Source: Argopecten irradians (lineage: Eukaryota > Mollusca > Bivalvia > Pectinida > Pectinidae). Taken from it: a DNA stretch of 64,000 nucleotides. The notes beneath the pieces are model-generated. The model was not told the DNA's origin. It saw nothing but the letters and a program-made list of their open reading frames with translations, and did not search any database. Where the stretch lies: the NCBI RefSeq assembly GCF_041381155.1, contig NC_091134.1, positions 4,826,255 to 4,890,254 on the forward strand. Reading direction: 5' to 3'. The translations under genes were made by a program, and so were the position numbers. This document shows, piece after piece, positions 34,669 through 47,939 of this stretch; within the stretch, counting starts at the first letter, position 1; each line of letters opens with the position of its first letter.

Positions 34669-34740
34669 ATTGAATTAAGCCAACCCTGTAACTGACTGGG
34701 AAACCCGTGACGTCACACAGACACGCGTGCCGCCGTCGTG
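34669..34740 (+). ncRNA. candidate non-coding (5' UTR or lncRNA) exon, 72 nt
   Basis: The acceptor TTTCTTTATTGCAG ends at 34668 and the donor GTCGTG|GTGAGT follows 34740. All three frames contain stops, so it cannot be internal coding sequence. It contains TGACGTCA at 34708-34715 and a GC-rich end, ACGCGTGCCGCCGTCGTG. It is best read as a UTR or lncRNA exon if it is transcribed at all. Confidence 0.25.
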
Positions 34741-36720
34741 GTGAGTTATTCAGAATATATTAATGATTGTCATAAGTATGTGGATATGATATATACCCCT
34801 GATACATAATTAAAAGCCTACTAAGTGGTACGGCGATAACGTAAAATATGTATTAGAAGGCTTTTCAAGTCATTGTGCTGTTATGTTTCGATGCATATGG
34901 ACGGACCTTGGTAAACTGCGCTGCGGGTGTATCTTGGTAAGCTGCGCCACAGGAGGGCATTTTACATCACTTTTATTCATTAAAAGCTCCGATTATTCCA
35001 TCCGCTCATATTAAAAAACGAGAAAAAGACAAACTTCAAAAACATTTCTTTTGTAAATTGGTCTTGTGGTTTTCCTTTAGTCACCGACCGCTATGACACA
35101 ATGCTGTTAATGATGCGCCTGGGGGTGAATCGGAATAGGGTTTTAACCACACTGTAGAAGTGTCAAGATAACATTGCGAATAGAGGGCAACCCTGGCGGA
35201 CCCATCCCTGTTTTATTATATCATACAAAGTAGATGGAAATTAACGATTACATGCAAATTATCAGATGATGGTTAAGGACTGCTCGACATTCATGACTTA
35301 TTTCATTATGTATTAGAATATAGAAGGGTGGAACACTTAAAATCAAGCTATAGTGAATATGTAATGGATGGGGAAGCAGGTTTGGGAAAAAAGATGGAAG
35401 CTAAAAATATGTAGATGGAAGTGTTTCGTTTTAAGGGGTAATCTACATCTAGTAAATTGCTTTTATGAAAAAAAATATGAAATAGAAAATGTTTCCCTTT
35501 CTACAGTGATCATATGTTTTCTTTTGTAAAATATTTATTAGATTTAATAATTTGATTAAAAAAATTGTTATTGCAGAATTTGCAGTATATCTGAACAGTA
35601 CAGAAATGAAATCCTAACCCATTATAATCAATCCCCTCCCTTCCCCTCCGCCATGCTACATGATGTACCTTCGTCATATAAACAGCCTGGCCAAGCCTAT
35701 TGGATGTGAAATAACTTGTTCTGCAAGTCAAATACTTGTTAAAAGTGCGCTGTCACACTAACCGCGTTTTGCACAAATATACAACGCAAAAGCAGGGAGT
35801 GTCCCCGCTAAAATAATATTGGTCGACATAGCCACCCCGGAAATTAGAGCAACCCTCTCCCCGACACAGAACGTAATACGACCCGATACGGCCCAAGGAC
35901 CATGCTGATAGCAGACGTACAGATAGTCATCTTTTATCTAATTACACATAAATCAGTAGGTATTTAGTTTAGTGAAGCGTTTCCGGGTACAAATCAATTG
36001 CAAAACATGTCAATTACAGTGTTTATTGACAGATGATATGACTGGAGGTATGTGACTAACCGATAGGTTATGAAGGGCAGTCGTACTGATAGATCATACT
36101 GATAGATAAACACTTAATACAAACATCGTGGTATTGTACATATCCTAAATTGCTATCAAAATATCCATATCCACCCAAACAATCAGTCAATAAAATTGAT
36201 TTCATTTTTTTCATGACAAAATATCCTTATTGATATATAACAACGTTTCATAGTTCTGTCTTCCTCGCCTTGACTAACTCCTGCAAAGCCAATTATTAAA
36301 ATGTTTCTTACTCAACACCACTTACTTTGTTAATTTGAAGGTTTGGTAGCTGGGTGGCAGGGTAGCTGAGTGGTAGCTGACCAGCTGACTTTCCCTAACC
36401 TATGAAACTGTAATGTCCGTCAATAACAAGCGATAGCTATATCGTACCTTGGCCATAGTACAGTGATTCGGCGGAATTCATTCTTAGTTCATGTTTATAC
36501 ATTGTCAAATAATATATGTTTATTTAGCCTTTGGTTTGGCCGGAATTTCGTGGCGTGCCATTGTGGTCACAAATAGTATTATTTTCTGTTTTGATCCCAG
36601 ACAAAAATAACTATACGGTCAAGGTCATGGGTACTCCGGATCCATCTTACATTTCATTACATGTCCTTTTATGTTTACCATGTTCAAGTTATTAAATAGT
36701 AAATCAAAATAAAGAAAAAC
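34741..36720. other. no gene seen
   Basis: Mixed sequence. A 73-codon minus frame at 35510-35731 has no recognisable motif. Short imperfect repeats (GGTAGCTGGGTGGCAGG, GGTAGCTGAGTGGTAGCTGA) lie at about 36346-36385. Confidence 0.4.
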
Positions 36721-36909
36721 ATGACAACAACTAGGTCGATGGCATATTTATTTCACGTGCAGTACACGAGGAGAGTGCCTCCCACGTGTGGGCGGAGACC
36801 CCGCCATTCATTAACACGAAAAATAGCACAGCACACATCGCTGGCATTTCTAGAATTGTTTGTCATTTGTATGTTTGATGTTATCGCCAACAGTAGCTGG
36901 CACGACCAG
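36721..36909 (+). CDS. candidate first coding exon with hydrophobic segment (unrecognised)
   Basis: ATG at 36721 opens a 63-codon frame that reaches a donor, GACCAG|GTGAGA, in phase 0. Residues about 41-58 (SLAFLELFVICMFDVIA) are hydrophobic and could be a signal anchor, preceded by a basic stretch with many Arg residues; an internal Met at codon 7 is an alternative start. Twenty bases of pyrimidine-poor sequence precede it, so I treat it as a first exon. No compatible downstream exon was found in the next kilobase, which is repeat. Confidence 0.25.
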
Positions 36910-37149
36910 GTGAGATAAAACATGGCTGTTCGTATGTTAGCAACTATTTTGTTTCCAATACATTACAGTACGGTCAGAATTAATACCACATTATCACGAG
37001 TAAGATAAGGGGCTGTACAATTTCTAATATTGATGACGTCACACGTTGTAAATCTACGCTTATATATAAACTGTATTAATAGATTCACACATTCCCGCAC
37101 TGACCACGTTTTGCACAAAAACATTCACAGACAGTAACACCTACATAAA

Positions 37150-37655
37150 AACAAGAGCTGTTGGAGAACAGCAAAGCTCGCCTATTCAGAAGAAGTTGAT
37201 GTTCAAGTATTTACAATTTAAACATGGAAATATGACAAATTAACAGACTCAAAAACCCCCTAAAGGGCCCCAAATTGGTTGTATTATCACGTTCAGCATC
37301 CATACACATTAGGAAAATAAAATCATAAACATTTATGATGACTTAAGCTTAAACAATTGACAAAATAGAAACTTGCTCAAAAACTTTAACATGGAAATAT
37401 GACAAATTAACAGACTCAAAAACCCCCTAAAGGGCCCCAAATTGGTTGTATTATCACGTTCAGCATCCATACACATTAGGAAAATAAAATCATAAACATT
37501 TATGATGACTTAAGCTTAAACAATTGACGAAACAGAAACTTGCTCAAAAACTTTAACGTGAAATGGGACGCCAACGCTGACGCCGACGCCGACGCCGACC
37601 CCGGGGTGACAACATTAGCTCCCCCTATTCTTGGAATAGGGGAGAGCTAATAATT
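37150..37655. mobile_element. bivalve-type dispersed element with internal 167-bp duplication and GACGCC run
   Basis: It starts ACAAGAGCTGTTGGAGAACA GCAAAGCTCGCCTATTC. A block from AACATGGAAATATGAC to AACTTGCTCAAAAACTTTAA is present twice (37221 and 37388) with only a few differences. Then come (GACGCC)n at 37571-37600, CCCCGGGGTGACAACATTAG, and CTATTCTTGGAATAGGGGAGAGCTAA. The ends AGCTC..CCTATTC and GAATAGG..GAGCT are imperfect inverted repeats. I recall very similar elements scattered through scallop genomes. It is non-coding. Confidence 0.75.
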
Positions 37656-37759
37656 GATTATTGTTATATATCTTGACAAATCCCATATTCCAATTGCTTC
37701 AAACCTTCATTATTACGGACATTCGGAACCAAAAAGGTCCTATATTTCCGTTTCATGAC

Positions 37760-38185
37760 TGTCCTGCAGGTAGGGAGTTAGATCGTAAAAGGCGACAAAA
37801 TTTGGGATCCTATCTTTTCTCTTCTTTTTACCTCACTTTTGGCCTTCTGTTGAGCGCTCGTCCCTGAAGGAAGTCTCTGAAGATTCTGTTCCCTGGCTGA
37901 GACACACCGAAGTTGCTTTATTAGCGCTCAGACTAAAGGGAGTGGGCAACTGGTTCGTCCGTTGTCAATAAAATGTGACCGGGTGGGTGTGTTGCTTGGT
38001 GTCTTCGGCATGCTTCAGTGATATACAAATGTAGCACTATAAAATGGCAATAGTTCCACAATGCAAGGGGAAACAACACGGAAATACCACAGTCTCCCAA
38101 AACATGCACCACACACACATACACGCAACACATCGCATACATGGGAGGCCGTCCTTACATGACCCTGGCTGTCGTTGATTAATCA
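37760..38185 (+). repeat. main dispersed element, copy 6 (plus orientation)
   Basis: GATCGTAAAAGGCGACAAAA, CTTTTGGCCTTCTGTTGAGC, CTGGCTGAGACACACCGAAG, GTTGTCAATAAAATGTGACC, CGGCATGCTTCAGTGATATA, CACAGTCTCCCAAAACATGC and GGGAGGCCGTCCTTACATGA follow in family order. This is the most complete copy in the window. Confidence 0.9.
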
Positions 38186-39440
38186 CACAAATAAACCGTT
38201 TGAGAAATAAATAGTATAAAGTTGCCTTCTACAAACTTATGTAAAGGAAATCTTTATGCAGTTTAAAAAAAAGTTGTGTCCCCTTGAATTGCAGATTTTG
38301 AGTACTTGGTGTAAGGTTGAGCCATGGAATGACACGGTTATGAGTAATATGTACCTTGACTATCGATTTGATATTTTCTCTCGGAGCATCTTCCCAGTTC
38401 TGCTCTGCTACGTGTCTATAAAGCCAAGGGATTGTATTAGACACATACATTTCATGTCTCATTACTGGTAGTTATTCTCGGTCCATGAATGTTAGAGGTT
38501 GCAACAATGATGATTATAAAAACATAGTTCGTACGGGACGACACTAAGAGGTCACAGAGTAAAAAACATAGGTATCATTTTGGTACACAGTGTAATAATT
38601 TGTCTTTTGTTTATCATTTATCTGTGATACATCCAAGGGAGACAATAAAGAGAAACAATGTATCAACCAAATAAGAAGCAGCAGAGCGAAGCCAACACTA
38701 CTGGTGTAATTATAGGATTGTAGTGATTAATGAAAATGAGGAAGTCTTAATCGTGATTTTCCTCACTATTTTCACATTAGAATCTGTGTCACTGTAATGG
38801 TACGATGAGGATCAAGAAATAACACACACAATTTAATATTCAATAAATTTATACTTGTGTGTGCCCAACAAGGACCCGAGTTACATTAACTCTGGTCCTG
38901 ACTGTATGCTTCTGAGAGCAAAAATATCACTACTATTACGCTGTGTAGCGTAGTACACGTACTTGATGCTCCACGAGCAGCCGACCGAGCACGACAATAT
39001 TGATTGATATAAAAACATGAATGAAGACTTGAGTCTGCTGGTCGCCTTTGTGTGGCGGGATTAATTCGTGTGAATGTGAGTGTTGGGAAGCGCACGTGAT
39101 TTTAATCAGCCTGATATTGATTTGTTATATAACATGCCCGGTAATCAAAAGGACACGAACAACGCTCAAACAATTCGTCAGACGACCTGGGTGGTTTGGC
39201 CTTTCTGGACTGGGATGACCTTGACGGTCAGGTGTGAAGTCTTCATAGTGACCTTGATGAAGTTACACGGTCTTCGGAATGAGTTTTTTGTTCAAAAAGA
39301 CTTTTGTAACATCCTTATCAACAGTTGAGACTGTTAAGGTCTTTCATTTCCATGCCCTAACACTCCAGACTGAATAACCTTATGGCCTTATGACGTCCGA
39401 ATGATCTTAAAACCAACTGCTTACCCTGGGTTGAAAGACC
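38186..39440. other. no firm gene
   Basis: Open frames of 69-82 codons at 38229-38471, 38886-39095 and 39080-39328 overlap on opposite strands and show no known motif. Near 39190-39440 the text GACCTTGACGGTCAGG, GACCTTGATGAAG, GACCTTGCTT foreshadows the GACCTTGGGTTAC array that follows, so this may be its decayed left flank. Confidence 0.35.
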
Positions 39441-40510
39441 TTGCTTAATTGGGTTACATCTGCATTGTCTCCTCCACACCGACAGGTTACTCCCAGTCTG
39501 TAGAACGACCTTGGGTTACAGGTTACTCCCAGTCTGTAGAACGACCTTGGGTTACAGGTTACTCCCAGTCTGTAGAACGACCTTGGGTTACAGGTTACTC
39601 CCAGTCTGTAGAACGACTTTGGATTACATCTGTATTGTCTCCTCCACACTGACAGGTTACTCCCCGTCTGTAGAACGACCTTGGGTTACAGGTTACTCCC
39701 AGTCTGTAGAACGACTTTGGATTACATCTGTATTGTCTCCTCCACACTGACAGGTTACTCCCAGTCTGTAAAACGACCTTGGGTTACATCTGCATTGTTT
39801 GCTCTACACCGACAGGTTACTCCCTGTCTGTAGAACGACCTTGGATTACATCTGTATTGTCTCCTCCACACCGACAGGTTACTCCCAGTCTGTAGAACGA
39901 CCTTAGGTTACAGGTTACTCCCAGTCTGTAGAACGACCTTGGGTTACAGGTTACTCCCAGTCTGTAGAACGACCTCGGGTTACATCTGCATTGTTTGCTC
40001 TACACCGACAGGTTACTCCCAGTCTGTAGAACGACCTTGGGTTAAATCTGCATTGTCTCCTCCACACCGACAGGTTACTCCCAGTCTGTAGAACGACCTT
40101 GGGGTACATCTGCATTGACTCCTCCACACCGACAGGTTACTCCCAGTCTGTAGAACGACCTTGGATTACATCTGTATTGTCTCCTCCACACCGACAGGTT
40201 ACTCCCAGTCTGTAGAACGACCTTGGGTTACAGGTTACTCCCAGTCTGTAGAACGACCTTGGATTACATCTGTATTGTCTCCTCCACACCGACAGGTTAC
40301 TCCCAGTCTTTAGAACGACCTTGGATTACATCTGCATTGTCTCCTCCACACCGACAGGTTACTCCCAGTCTGTAGAACGACCTTGGGTTACATCTGCATT
40401 GTCTCCTCCACACCGACAGGTTACTCCCAGTCTGTAGAACGACCTTGGATTACATCTGTATTGTCTCCTCCACACCGACAGGTTACTCCCAGTCTGTAGA
40501 AAGACCTTGA
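39440..40510. repeat. composite minisatellite, 36-bp and 62-bp units
   Basis: The short unit is CAGGTTACTCCCAGTCTGTA GAACGACCTTGGGTTA (36 bp). The long unit adds a 26-bp insert, CATCTGTATTGTCTCCTCCA CACCGA. Short units come in runs at the left (39485-39640), and long units dominate from about 40000. Insert variants (GTATTG/GCATTG; CTCCTCC/TTGCTCT) are phased with neighbours. Open frames across it (67-80 codons) are by-products. Confidence 0.95.
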
Positions 40511-43500
40511 ACAATTTTAGAGGATATATGTAGAGCTTCTGGAATGAGACAATGGGAGAAAACTGTAAAGCACACGAAACAACGTCTTACATGGATATTG
40601 AACTCATTTTAGCCATACGATATACCTTTTGCTAAAAGTCATTTTAAAGCTAAGGAAAGGGCTTGGAGAATGATGGACGTACATGAACAGACTCTAAAAA
40701 CGAGCAAAATGACATTGAATTGACAGGAAGGCTACTTGGAGACGTGGAGAGAACTAACCGTCAGTTATTGTATATCAGTCATTTTGCATTAGATCGATAT
40801 CTATGCCATGTAAGTACTCTTATCGATAGATGACTCTCGCGGTAACCTGTTTGCAATATGTATATAAAATAAAGAGAATATACAAACGAGATGTCCATTG
40901 TTACAATTACGGTATCCAGTGACAGACATGTCCATATCCATAAATGAGATTGGTGTCGTGTCATTATCCAAATAGACGTCACCACACAGTCAATTGTACA
41001 TTTCACTTAGAACTGTTGTGTGAGATAATCATTTTCGATCTTAAGTCCACACCGGGTGAGATTGACCGAGTTTCCACTACCTACCGAGCTGCAGAGGTGC
41101 GATACTAACAAAGAAAACCGCAAAACTAATCGTATTTAGAGACAGAGATAGGCAGATGTCAGTGTTATAGATGGGACTTAAGGAAGTGTTCCTCTGGCGT
41201 CTAAAACGGCGCCTACTTTATATCTATAGAGATACTCTTATCACAGGGACTTGGGGATTAGTCATTACTGTCGGAAGGACTCATTGTTTATTTATATAGT
41301 CTTCTATTAATAATTACAGTATTATAGTTCAACCACTGGAGTCTGAGGCTGCGTGGCGGGTTTTTCATAATATTCTGCCGTAGTTTTGCACAGATACGTG
41401 ATAATGTCACGATGTCCGTGTGACTTTGTTATTCTTATGAGACAAATTAGTGTTTATGCTGTCTCAAGAGCCAAATCATCCGTTAAATTCTGGGTTAATA
41501 ACATGGATCGATTTAGGATACAAAAGTAACAATGGACAAAAACAATACCAGACTTGGTTCTAGTCAAATTCTGTTGCAACCTCATTCCAGTTGGTTGATT
41601 TTATATCAATACGATTAGCTGTTAGTTTCCTAAAGGCGTATTCTAATTACATGAACAATCTCTGTATCATCCAGCTATGGAGGATAACGAAGAACCTTCA
41701 AACAAATGATAACAATTGTACAGACTCTGCCATAACTATAGTGTTCTTTTATCGTATGTCCGTACTGGTAAAAGTACATAACTCCATAAAGTACACATTA
41801 CGTCATAGTACCAGTACATACTTGTGACGCTTTATATGCCATATATATGTAGCATGTACCTTTGTAAGGCTCGCCTGTTATATAAAGCCTTGTTGTTTAT
41901 AAATTTAGAAATATTTTTTTAGAGTTATAACTTAGACCACAGAGTTGTTTTACTGTACTGAGCTAACTTTCTTTGTTCATGTATATCGGCCTTACAGAAT
42001 GAGTTTGTGTACATGATCAGCTGACTGTGTGTCATTCATTCACGCATGAATGCAATTCCACCTGTTATGTCTAAATTGAACTGTAGTTCAGTAGTAAATA
42101 TAGGTTTTCAGCGTACTTAGTTGAGTTTCCTATTCTCGTGATAGATTAGAGTGCACTTCATTACGTGACCTCTGTGTTGGTCACCTGGTAATAGAGCGAA
42201 GACAAACCATCATGGCCTATAACACAAACTAGAATTCTAGACATTGGAGATATTAAAATTATATCTAAATGAGCCTGACGTGTAATGTCATGTACATCTA
42301 CAATATATCATAAACATTAGATGGCTATACCCCACCCCTAAATAACAACAATGGACCGAAAACAGAAGGAATGTTGCAGTGCAGTTAAAGAAGATACTAA
42401 AGCATGCAGGCTTCTAAAAATAGAGATGCTGGATCCCAAAATTAGAGTTGGGTATGTACAAAATCCAAAAACAAGAATGGAGGTGTCCGTAAAAGAGGAG
42501 TATGCTTTAATATATGTAAAGTCAAAATATAGAGTCTACTTAATTCATTTTTAGAATTTAAATTATTGTAAGAAAATATGTAAGGAACTCCTTTTCTCAC
42601 GAAACGTCGTTAATTTGATAAATATCAAAGATGCACTTTTAAAAGATTCAAATTTCAACCGTTACTTTTAAAAAGAGTGTTTAAGGTTCAATCGGTTCGT
42701 TTTGGACATTCGCGAAAGAAGTCTGGGTACGCGACCGCAGCGCCCCCTAACCGCAACTCGTCAGCTGCACTCGCTTTAGAGTGCCATACAGAGTTCAGGG
42801 CCTTTGCTGCGGTTTTTAAGGGGATATTAGTTGTGTATATATAATCCTCCGTGGAAAATTGTTTACCCGTGTTATTTCCCCCGGGGAGGTTTTAACGACA
42901 GTTCTTATATTTGAACTAGTTAAAGTACTTTTAAATTGCTTTTAAAATCATAATAGGAAATGGTTTGACCGGTGATATGGATTTGATTGAGGGAGTATAT
43001 TATGTATAGCACTCCTTGTTACACGGAATAATTGGGGTCTATGTGCAAAATCCAAATTAAGTATGGTCACCAAATGACACTTTGTATTTAACAAATGGTA
43101 ATGGTGCATGAAATCATAATCCTTTTCTCACCAGAACATCATAGACAACCGCTTTACGCGATTAAGGAGCGTTAACTTATTTTGAAAATAAAGTCACTTT
43201 AAGATGTCACATGCAAAGTCAAGTATCTTATATTGTTTTGATTATTTAAAATACCTCTATGTACATGGATGTTTGGCCCTATGATTTGGAAAAGAGTTTT
43301 TTTTTTTGTTTTTTTTTTGCCGAAAATTATGTATTATTATTTTCCTTTACGATACCAATGGTGATATTCCGATAAAACTCGAACTTAAAAAAAACACAAA
43401 AAAACCAAACTCGATGCCCGCTACTTTCAATGGGGAGGGGGCAAAACGCTGATTTTATCTGATAAATATTGTTTGTGTATTATCACATGCATTTGAAAAA

Positions 43501-43866
43501 CATATTGACGGCGCGTGTCGCGGTTGGTCGGTGGGTTCGACTCTCACATTAAGGTGGCGCGCACCATCCCGCGAACCCGACACCTGTCCTGTGCCATTGT
43601 GACGTCACACTTCCTGTTTTGTGCAAGGTATCCGTACCAGTCACGGTCCTTATCGAGGCTAGATGCCCCTCTAATTTTAGTCTAAACCCACACTTTGAGT
43701 TTCCATAAATGATCTCCAGAAATCAGCATTAAAAGAGGGGCGCTGCAAGTGCTTGCCTTAATTATGTGAAAGGGAGAAGGAATCAGCCGCGTACAACTTA
43801 TAGCATAAGATGGTATGTACATATACTTAGTCTTCAATTAGCAAATTATAATGGAAAATGGTATGA
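40511..43866. other. no firm gene
   Basis: The 67-codon Lys-rich frame at 42351-42554 (MDRKQKECCSAVKEDTKACR...) has no splice context and no recognised family. A GC-richer patch at 42700-42850 holds ACCGCAG and its complement CTGCGGT about 100 bp apart. A GC-rich segment at 43500-43760 includes a CRE at 43600-43607. None of these supports a gene call. Confidence 0.35.
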
Positions 43867-43894
43867 AATAACAACGTAGATTTTTAATTTAAAT

Positions 43895-44015
43895 TTATAC
43901 ATACATACGTAATTATATATATTATACATACATACGTAATTATATATATTATACATACATACGTAATTATATATATAATACATACATACGTAATTATATA
44001 TATTATACGTATATA
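43895..44015. repeat. ~33-bp AT-rich tandem repeat, four units
   Basis: ATACATACATACGTAATTAT followed by ATATATT or ATATAAT recurs four times, ending in ACGTATATACGTATC. Confidence 0.85.
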
Positions 44016-44019
44016 CGTA

Positions 44020-47000
44020 TCTTATTTATTTATGATCTCAGGGCGACAGAATCCGCGGTTATTCAATAGCGAACGTATAAGAACGCTATCATGTAAACAA
44101 ATGTTGTTTGATGATTTAATCTTTATCTTTCTTATGAGGATTGCAAACAGCCATAGGGTCATTAGATGCTCTCCTCAATTTAAAAAAAAGATCTTTGTAA
44201 TCATGTTCTGTGTTTATCGAGCTACCTTTGTAATGTATATGAATAGTTACAAACTTATAGATTGGCCAACTTAAGGCTTTCTTTCTTGTATGAATCAAAG
44301 TTTGAAAATAGGGCAGATATACTTATCATAATTATTCTGGGAATTTTCTTTACAAGAAATTTGAATTCTAGTGGGCCGTGTGAATGCACAAACCTAAACA
44401 ACTACATGTTGTGCATGTAAACTGATTAGTCTCGGGTGCCCTTGGACAACTTCCCATACAACCACCGATGACGTTATTGTATTACAAAAGGAATGCATGT
44501 GGTCTCCAACTATACGTAGTTTTCACCCTTATCAAATTGCATCATAATTGATATGTATGTTCACAACTGTCGGTAATTGGTCATGTAAGCGTGCTGCATT
44601 AAATCGTTAACGAAACTAGCGAGTCGTATGCAACATGGAGACAGGACAGACCAGACGGCAGTGGGTGGTCAACAGCCAGGAGAGGTGTTATCTCAGATTT
44701 CATTGGACACAAATATTGTTTCGACGTCATTGATTGGTCTCTAGTCTATAACATCGTATACGTCCGTACGCCATCTGCCTCTGTGGACCCGTTAGATACC
44801 GTATGACTTGCACATGTGCTTGTAATTATGAACACAAGGAAGTAAAAAAGTGAAGAATGCGATCAAACAATAATATACAGGTACACATGTATATGGATAC
44901 TGTTGTATAACCTACAACACAATGCATTGTTTATCTTCAACGTGAAATACAATGTTATTCCTGATACATCATTTTTAGTACGATTACATATACTTGCTAT
45001 ACTGAATACAAGACTCGAGTAAATGTAAAGTAACACACGTATAATACTTTGTATCTGTCACTAGCGTATTTATCTTACGTAAATAATGATAGTCATAAAC
45101 AATGACCGTATACTGTACAATGTTGTTCGATATCTACAACAGCATGCATGACCTTACAAAGTAAACACGTTCGTTAGTAATATATAATAATTAACGATGT
45201 AGATTCATACTCGTTACTTTCGTGACGTAATGGGGTTTTTTTTACACTAAGGCTGAGGTCTCTCTTTACAGCTCACCACCTTGTGTGTTCTCCACAAAAA
45301 CAATAGCGCGGGGTCACGTAGTCTAACTATTCGCGCCAACAGACGGCCTTTTGTGCGGGCCTGTTGCGCGGATGGATTTTTATACAACACATATCTTTAA
45401 TGCATTCGTTTGATGATTGTAATACTGATATTATCAAACACTGTACAATAACTACATAACATTCATTCACAAATGGTGAACGCACTGACTTCATTCTTCA
45501 CGCGCTTCTCTCGCGCGACGTATTAGCACACTGTAGCTGTAGCTAATTGCGATGCGGACTTTCTCATGTTGTTTTTTGCGCATGCGCAGTTTCTGACTCA
45601 TACCACAGTACCCCAGGTACCACTGACAACAGCGATCCCGCCGGGAAGTCCATGCATTATAATTTTATGAATGAATGTCAAAGAGGTCTATCCCACCAGG
45701 GATTATCGAACAGGGATTATCTTTTCATTCTAAAGGCATCATCTTAACTTTTTTCGGTATTAATTAAAACATTTAGATCATTTGATTGCGCATGAACTGT
45801 TTGATTTAACGGGGATGGGTCGCACTTCATTAACTTTAAAGGTGTGCAAAAACACAAAGTGAGCAAGGTCATTGGAACGTTTGATTTCTACCAGATCGAA
45901 TGTTAATCAATAACTAGGTGCATCTGTATACATGGCCTTAAATTGGTACACGGATATTGATAAATGAACTTGTAGTAATGTCGCACAAGAGGTCCAAAAT
46001 GCCTGTATCGTTATCATCTATTATGAACCTAAATGACATTGCACCACAGCACTAAAGAAACCTTATTGTATCTAAAAGTTCCAAATTAATTTTTCCAATA
46101 TTAAATTATTATATTCAATAGTTCTGCGCCCCCAGGAATGAGCAGGGAGGGATTTACGCACTGCTACAATGTTTGTCGTTACTCCTCCCGTCCTTTGGCA
46201 CCCGGTACCGAATATTTCTTAGTCTTTTGCGGTTTATCTCCCATAGAAATGAATTTTAAATCATGAATTTAGTTTTATTCGTCATATTATCAACATTGTC
46301 AAATAAACAGACCAATGTTTATTCAAAGCATTTTGATGAGAACTTTTGCTACCCACGAAAGTTTGACATTTGTCTTTTAGAAAGCGATGCTTTTCGTCAA
46401 GAATGCCTTACAGCTCTTAAAAGGCACACACTGGTGAAATCCAAGGAAAATCATTTGATATTACGAAAACATTAAAAAATTAAACACAACAAATTGTATC
46501 TTATAATACTTGAGTCGACGTTATCAGCAAATTAACCGGAAGTGACATTGCAGTCGGTAGGTCAGAGTGAGTTTTCTTAGTCAATGTATTCAATGGCTTA
46601 AGCTCAGTATTTAAAAAACACCAACATGATATTTTGTGTGCACGTTCTTCAGTTCCATTATTGGAATGTCGTCTGCTCTTTGGATAAATGGATGGATGGC
46701 TTCCTATGGTGTGACGTCACATAGGTCTACAAAAATCTTTCTTAGTACACACAGCAAAGGAGACCAACCCGATACAGCATACAAGTTTTCTAGAGACACC
46801 ACACAAAACTAAGACCAGCATTCCTAATGAAAGGAGAGTAGCTGAGACTTGGATGTGTCGGCTGGCCGTTAGGGGACACAACCCTGTTAATTGTGTCTTG
46901 TTCGTCTCCTAGCTAAGTGTCTAGAGCTATTGTTAGTCTTTATTTGTTTGTGATATAGAATAATGTCTGATTGACGTTTTATAGACTAACATGTTTGGAG

Positions 47001-47300
47001 TCTTGGGGCCGAAGAATCGGCGATATAGTACTCCAGTTACTGGAAATCTGCCAAAGTTCATCCCCCAAATATTGAATCAGATCTAACACTGTCAAATTGC
47101 AAGTATATACCTAAGGTTTTACAAAATGTTTTTAGTTTCAAATTACAGTGATGATTCGAACCCATCGTGTTCGTTTTGTAGGAAACCGTCATGGTGGGAA
47201 TTTTGCCTTGAATTGTCGTGTCTGGAAATACTCATGTGTGGTATCGTACCTTCCTTGAAGTACATGGGACCTTTAACGCCAAAAGTTGGTAGAAAAGAAG
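44020..47300. other. no firm gene
   Basis: Mostly unique sequence with scattered short frames (66-94 codons) on both strands and no coherent exon series. CpG-containing GC-richer patches lie at 45240-45380 and 45480-45660, and a CRE lies at 46712-46719. Regulatory regions are possible; nothing is firm. Confidence 0.35.
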
Positions 47301-47379
47301 AAAAAACACCAATTAAAATAGACGTCTGTGTTTTACTATGTCACGTGATTATCACTAGACCGGAAAGTGAATTGGGAGG

Positions 47380-47459
47380 TTATCTAGTACGGCGCATGTC
47401 TGTGGCTTGACGGAGCATATCCGGGTTCTAGACAGCTGGAAGTCTATCACGCCGTCAGG
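47380..47459 (+). promoter_or_regulatory. possible first-exon end with strong splice donor
   Basis: CGCCGTCAG|GTAAGTGCG at 47459/47460 is a near-perfect donor. Upstream, TCACGTGA (E-box palindrome, about 47341-47348) and GC-rich sequence could be a promoter with a non-coding first exon. The 94-codon frame at 47126-47410 stops before the donor and is not joined to it. Confidence 0.2.
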
Positions 47460-47939
47460 TAAGTGCGATTTTAATTTTATATTTTTGGCGAAAAAATAAT
47501 CAAAGTCTTCTTAATTTACTTGTTATATTGTTTAGTCCTGTAAGTATTGCTGCGAGTGATGTTTTGTTGGATTGTCGGAACTTTTAACAATACATAGTGA
47601 GACATGTGCGTTCATCGTTAACTTCTGATAGGCAGACAGGGAGAGTTTTAAATGACTACTGGAGCGATGGAATCATCTTCATTGTCTGGGGTGATCATTT
47701 TCTTTAGAGACAATTATTTTTATTCCTACATGGAATACATGTACTGTTAAACATTGGGACAAACAAATGAATCTACATATAACGTACAAGTGATGGTGAC
47801 ATGATAAAAAGAAACTTTGACCTACATTGTTCCTTGGAATGATCAATCTGCAACTGATAGCTTGTACAAAAATTGGAATGGAGGTCAATGTGTTCTCTTT
47901 TGGGCATACATTCAATCAACATCATACACCAAATGCAAG

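Noticed and set aside
42351..42554. 67-codon Lys/Cys-containing frame as a micropeptide gene
   Set aside because: No splice context, no leader and no known motif; frames of this size are expected by chance in 64 kb.
43500..43580. tRNA or tRNA-derived SINE (GGGTTCGACTCTCAC resembles a B box)
   Set aside because: No A box at the right distance and no cloverleaf I can fold by eye.
47126..47200. Minus-strand tRNA (GGGTTCGAATCATC)
   Set aside because: Only the T-arm-like motif is present; acceptor and anticodon stems are not found.
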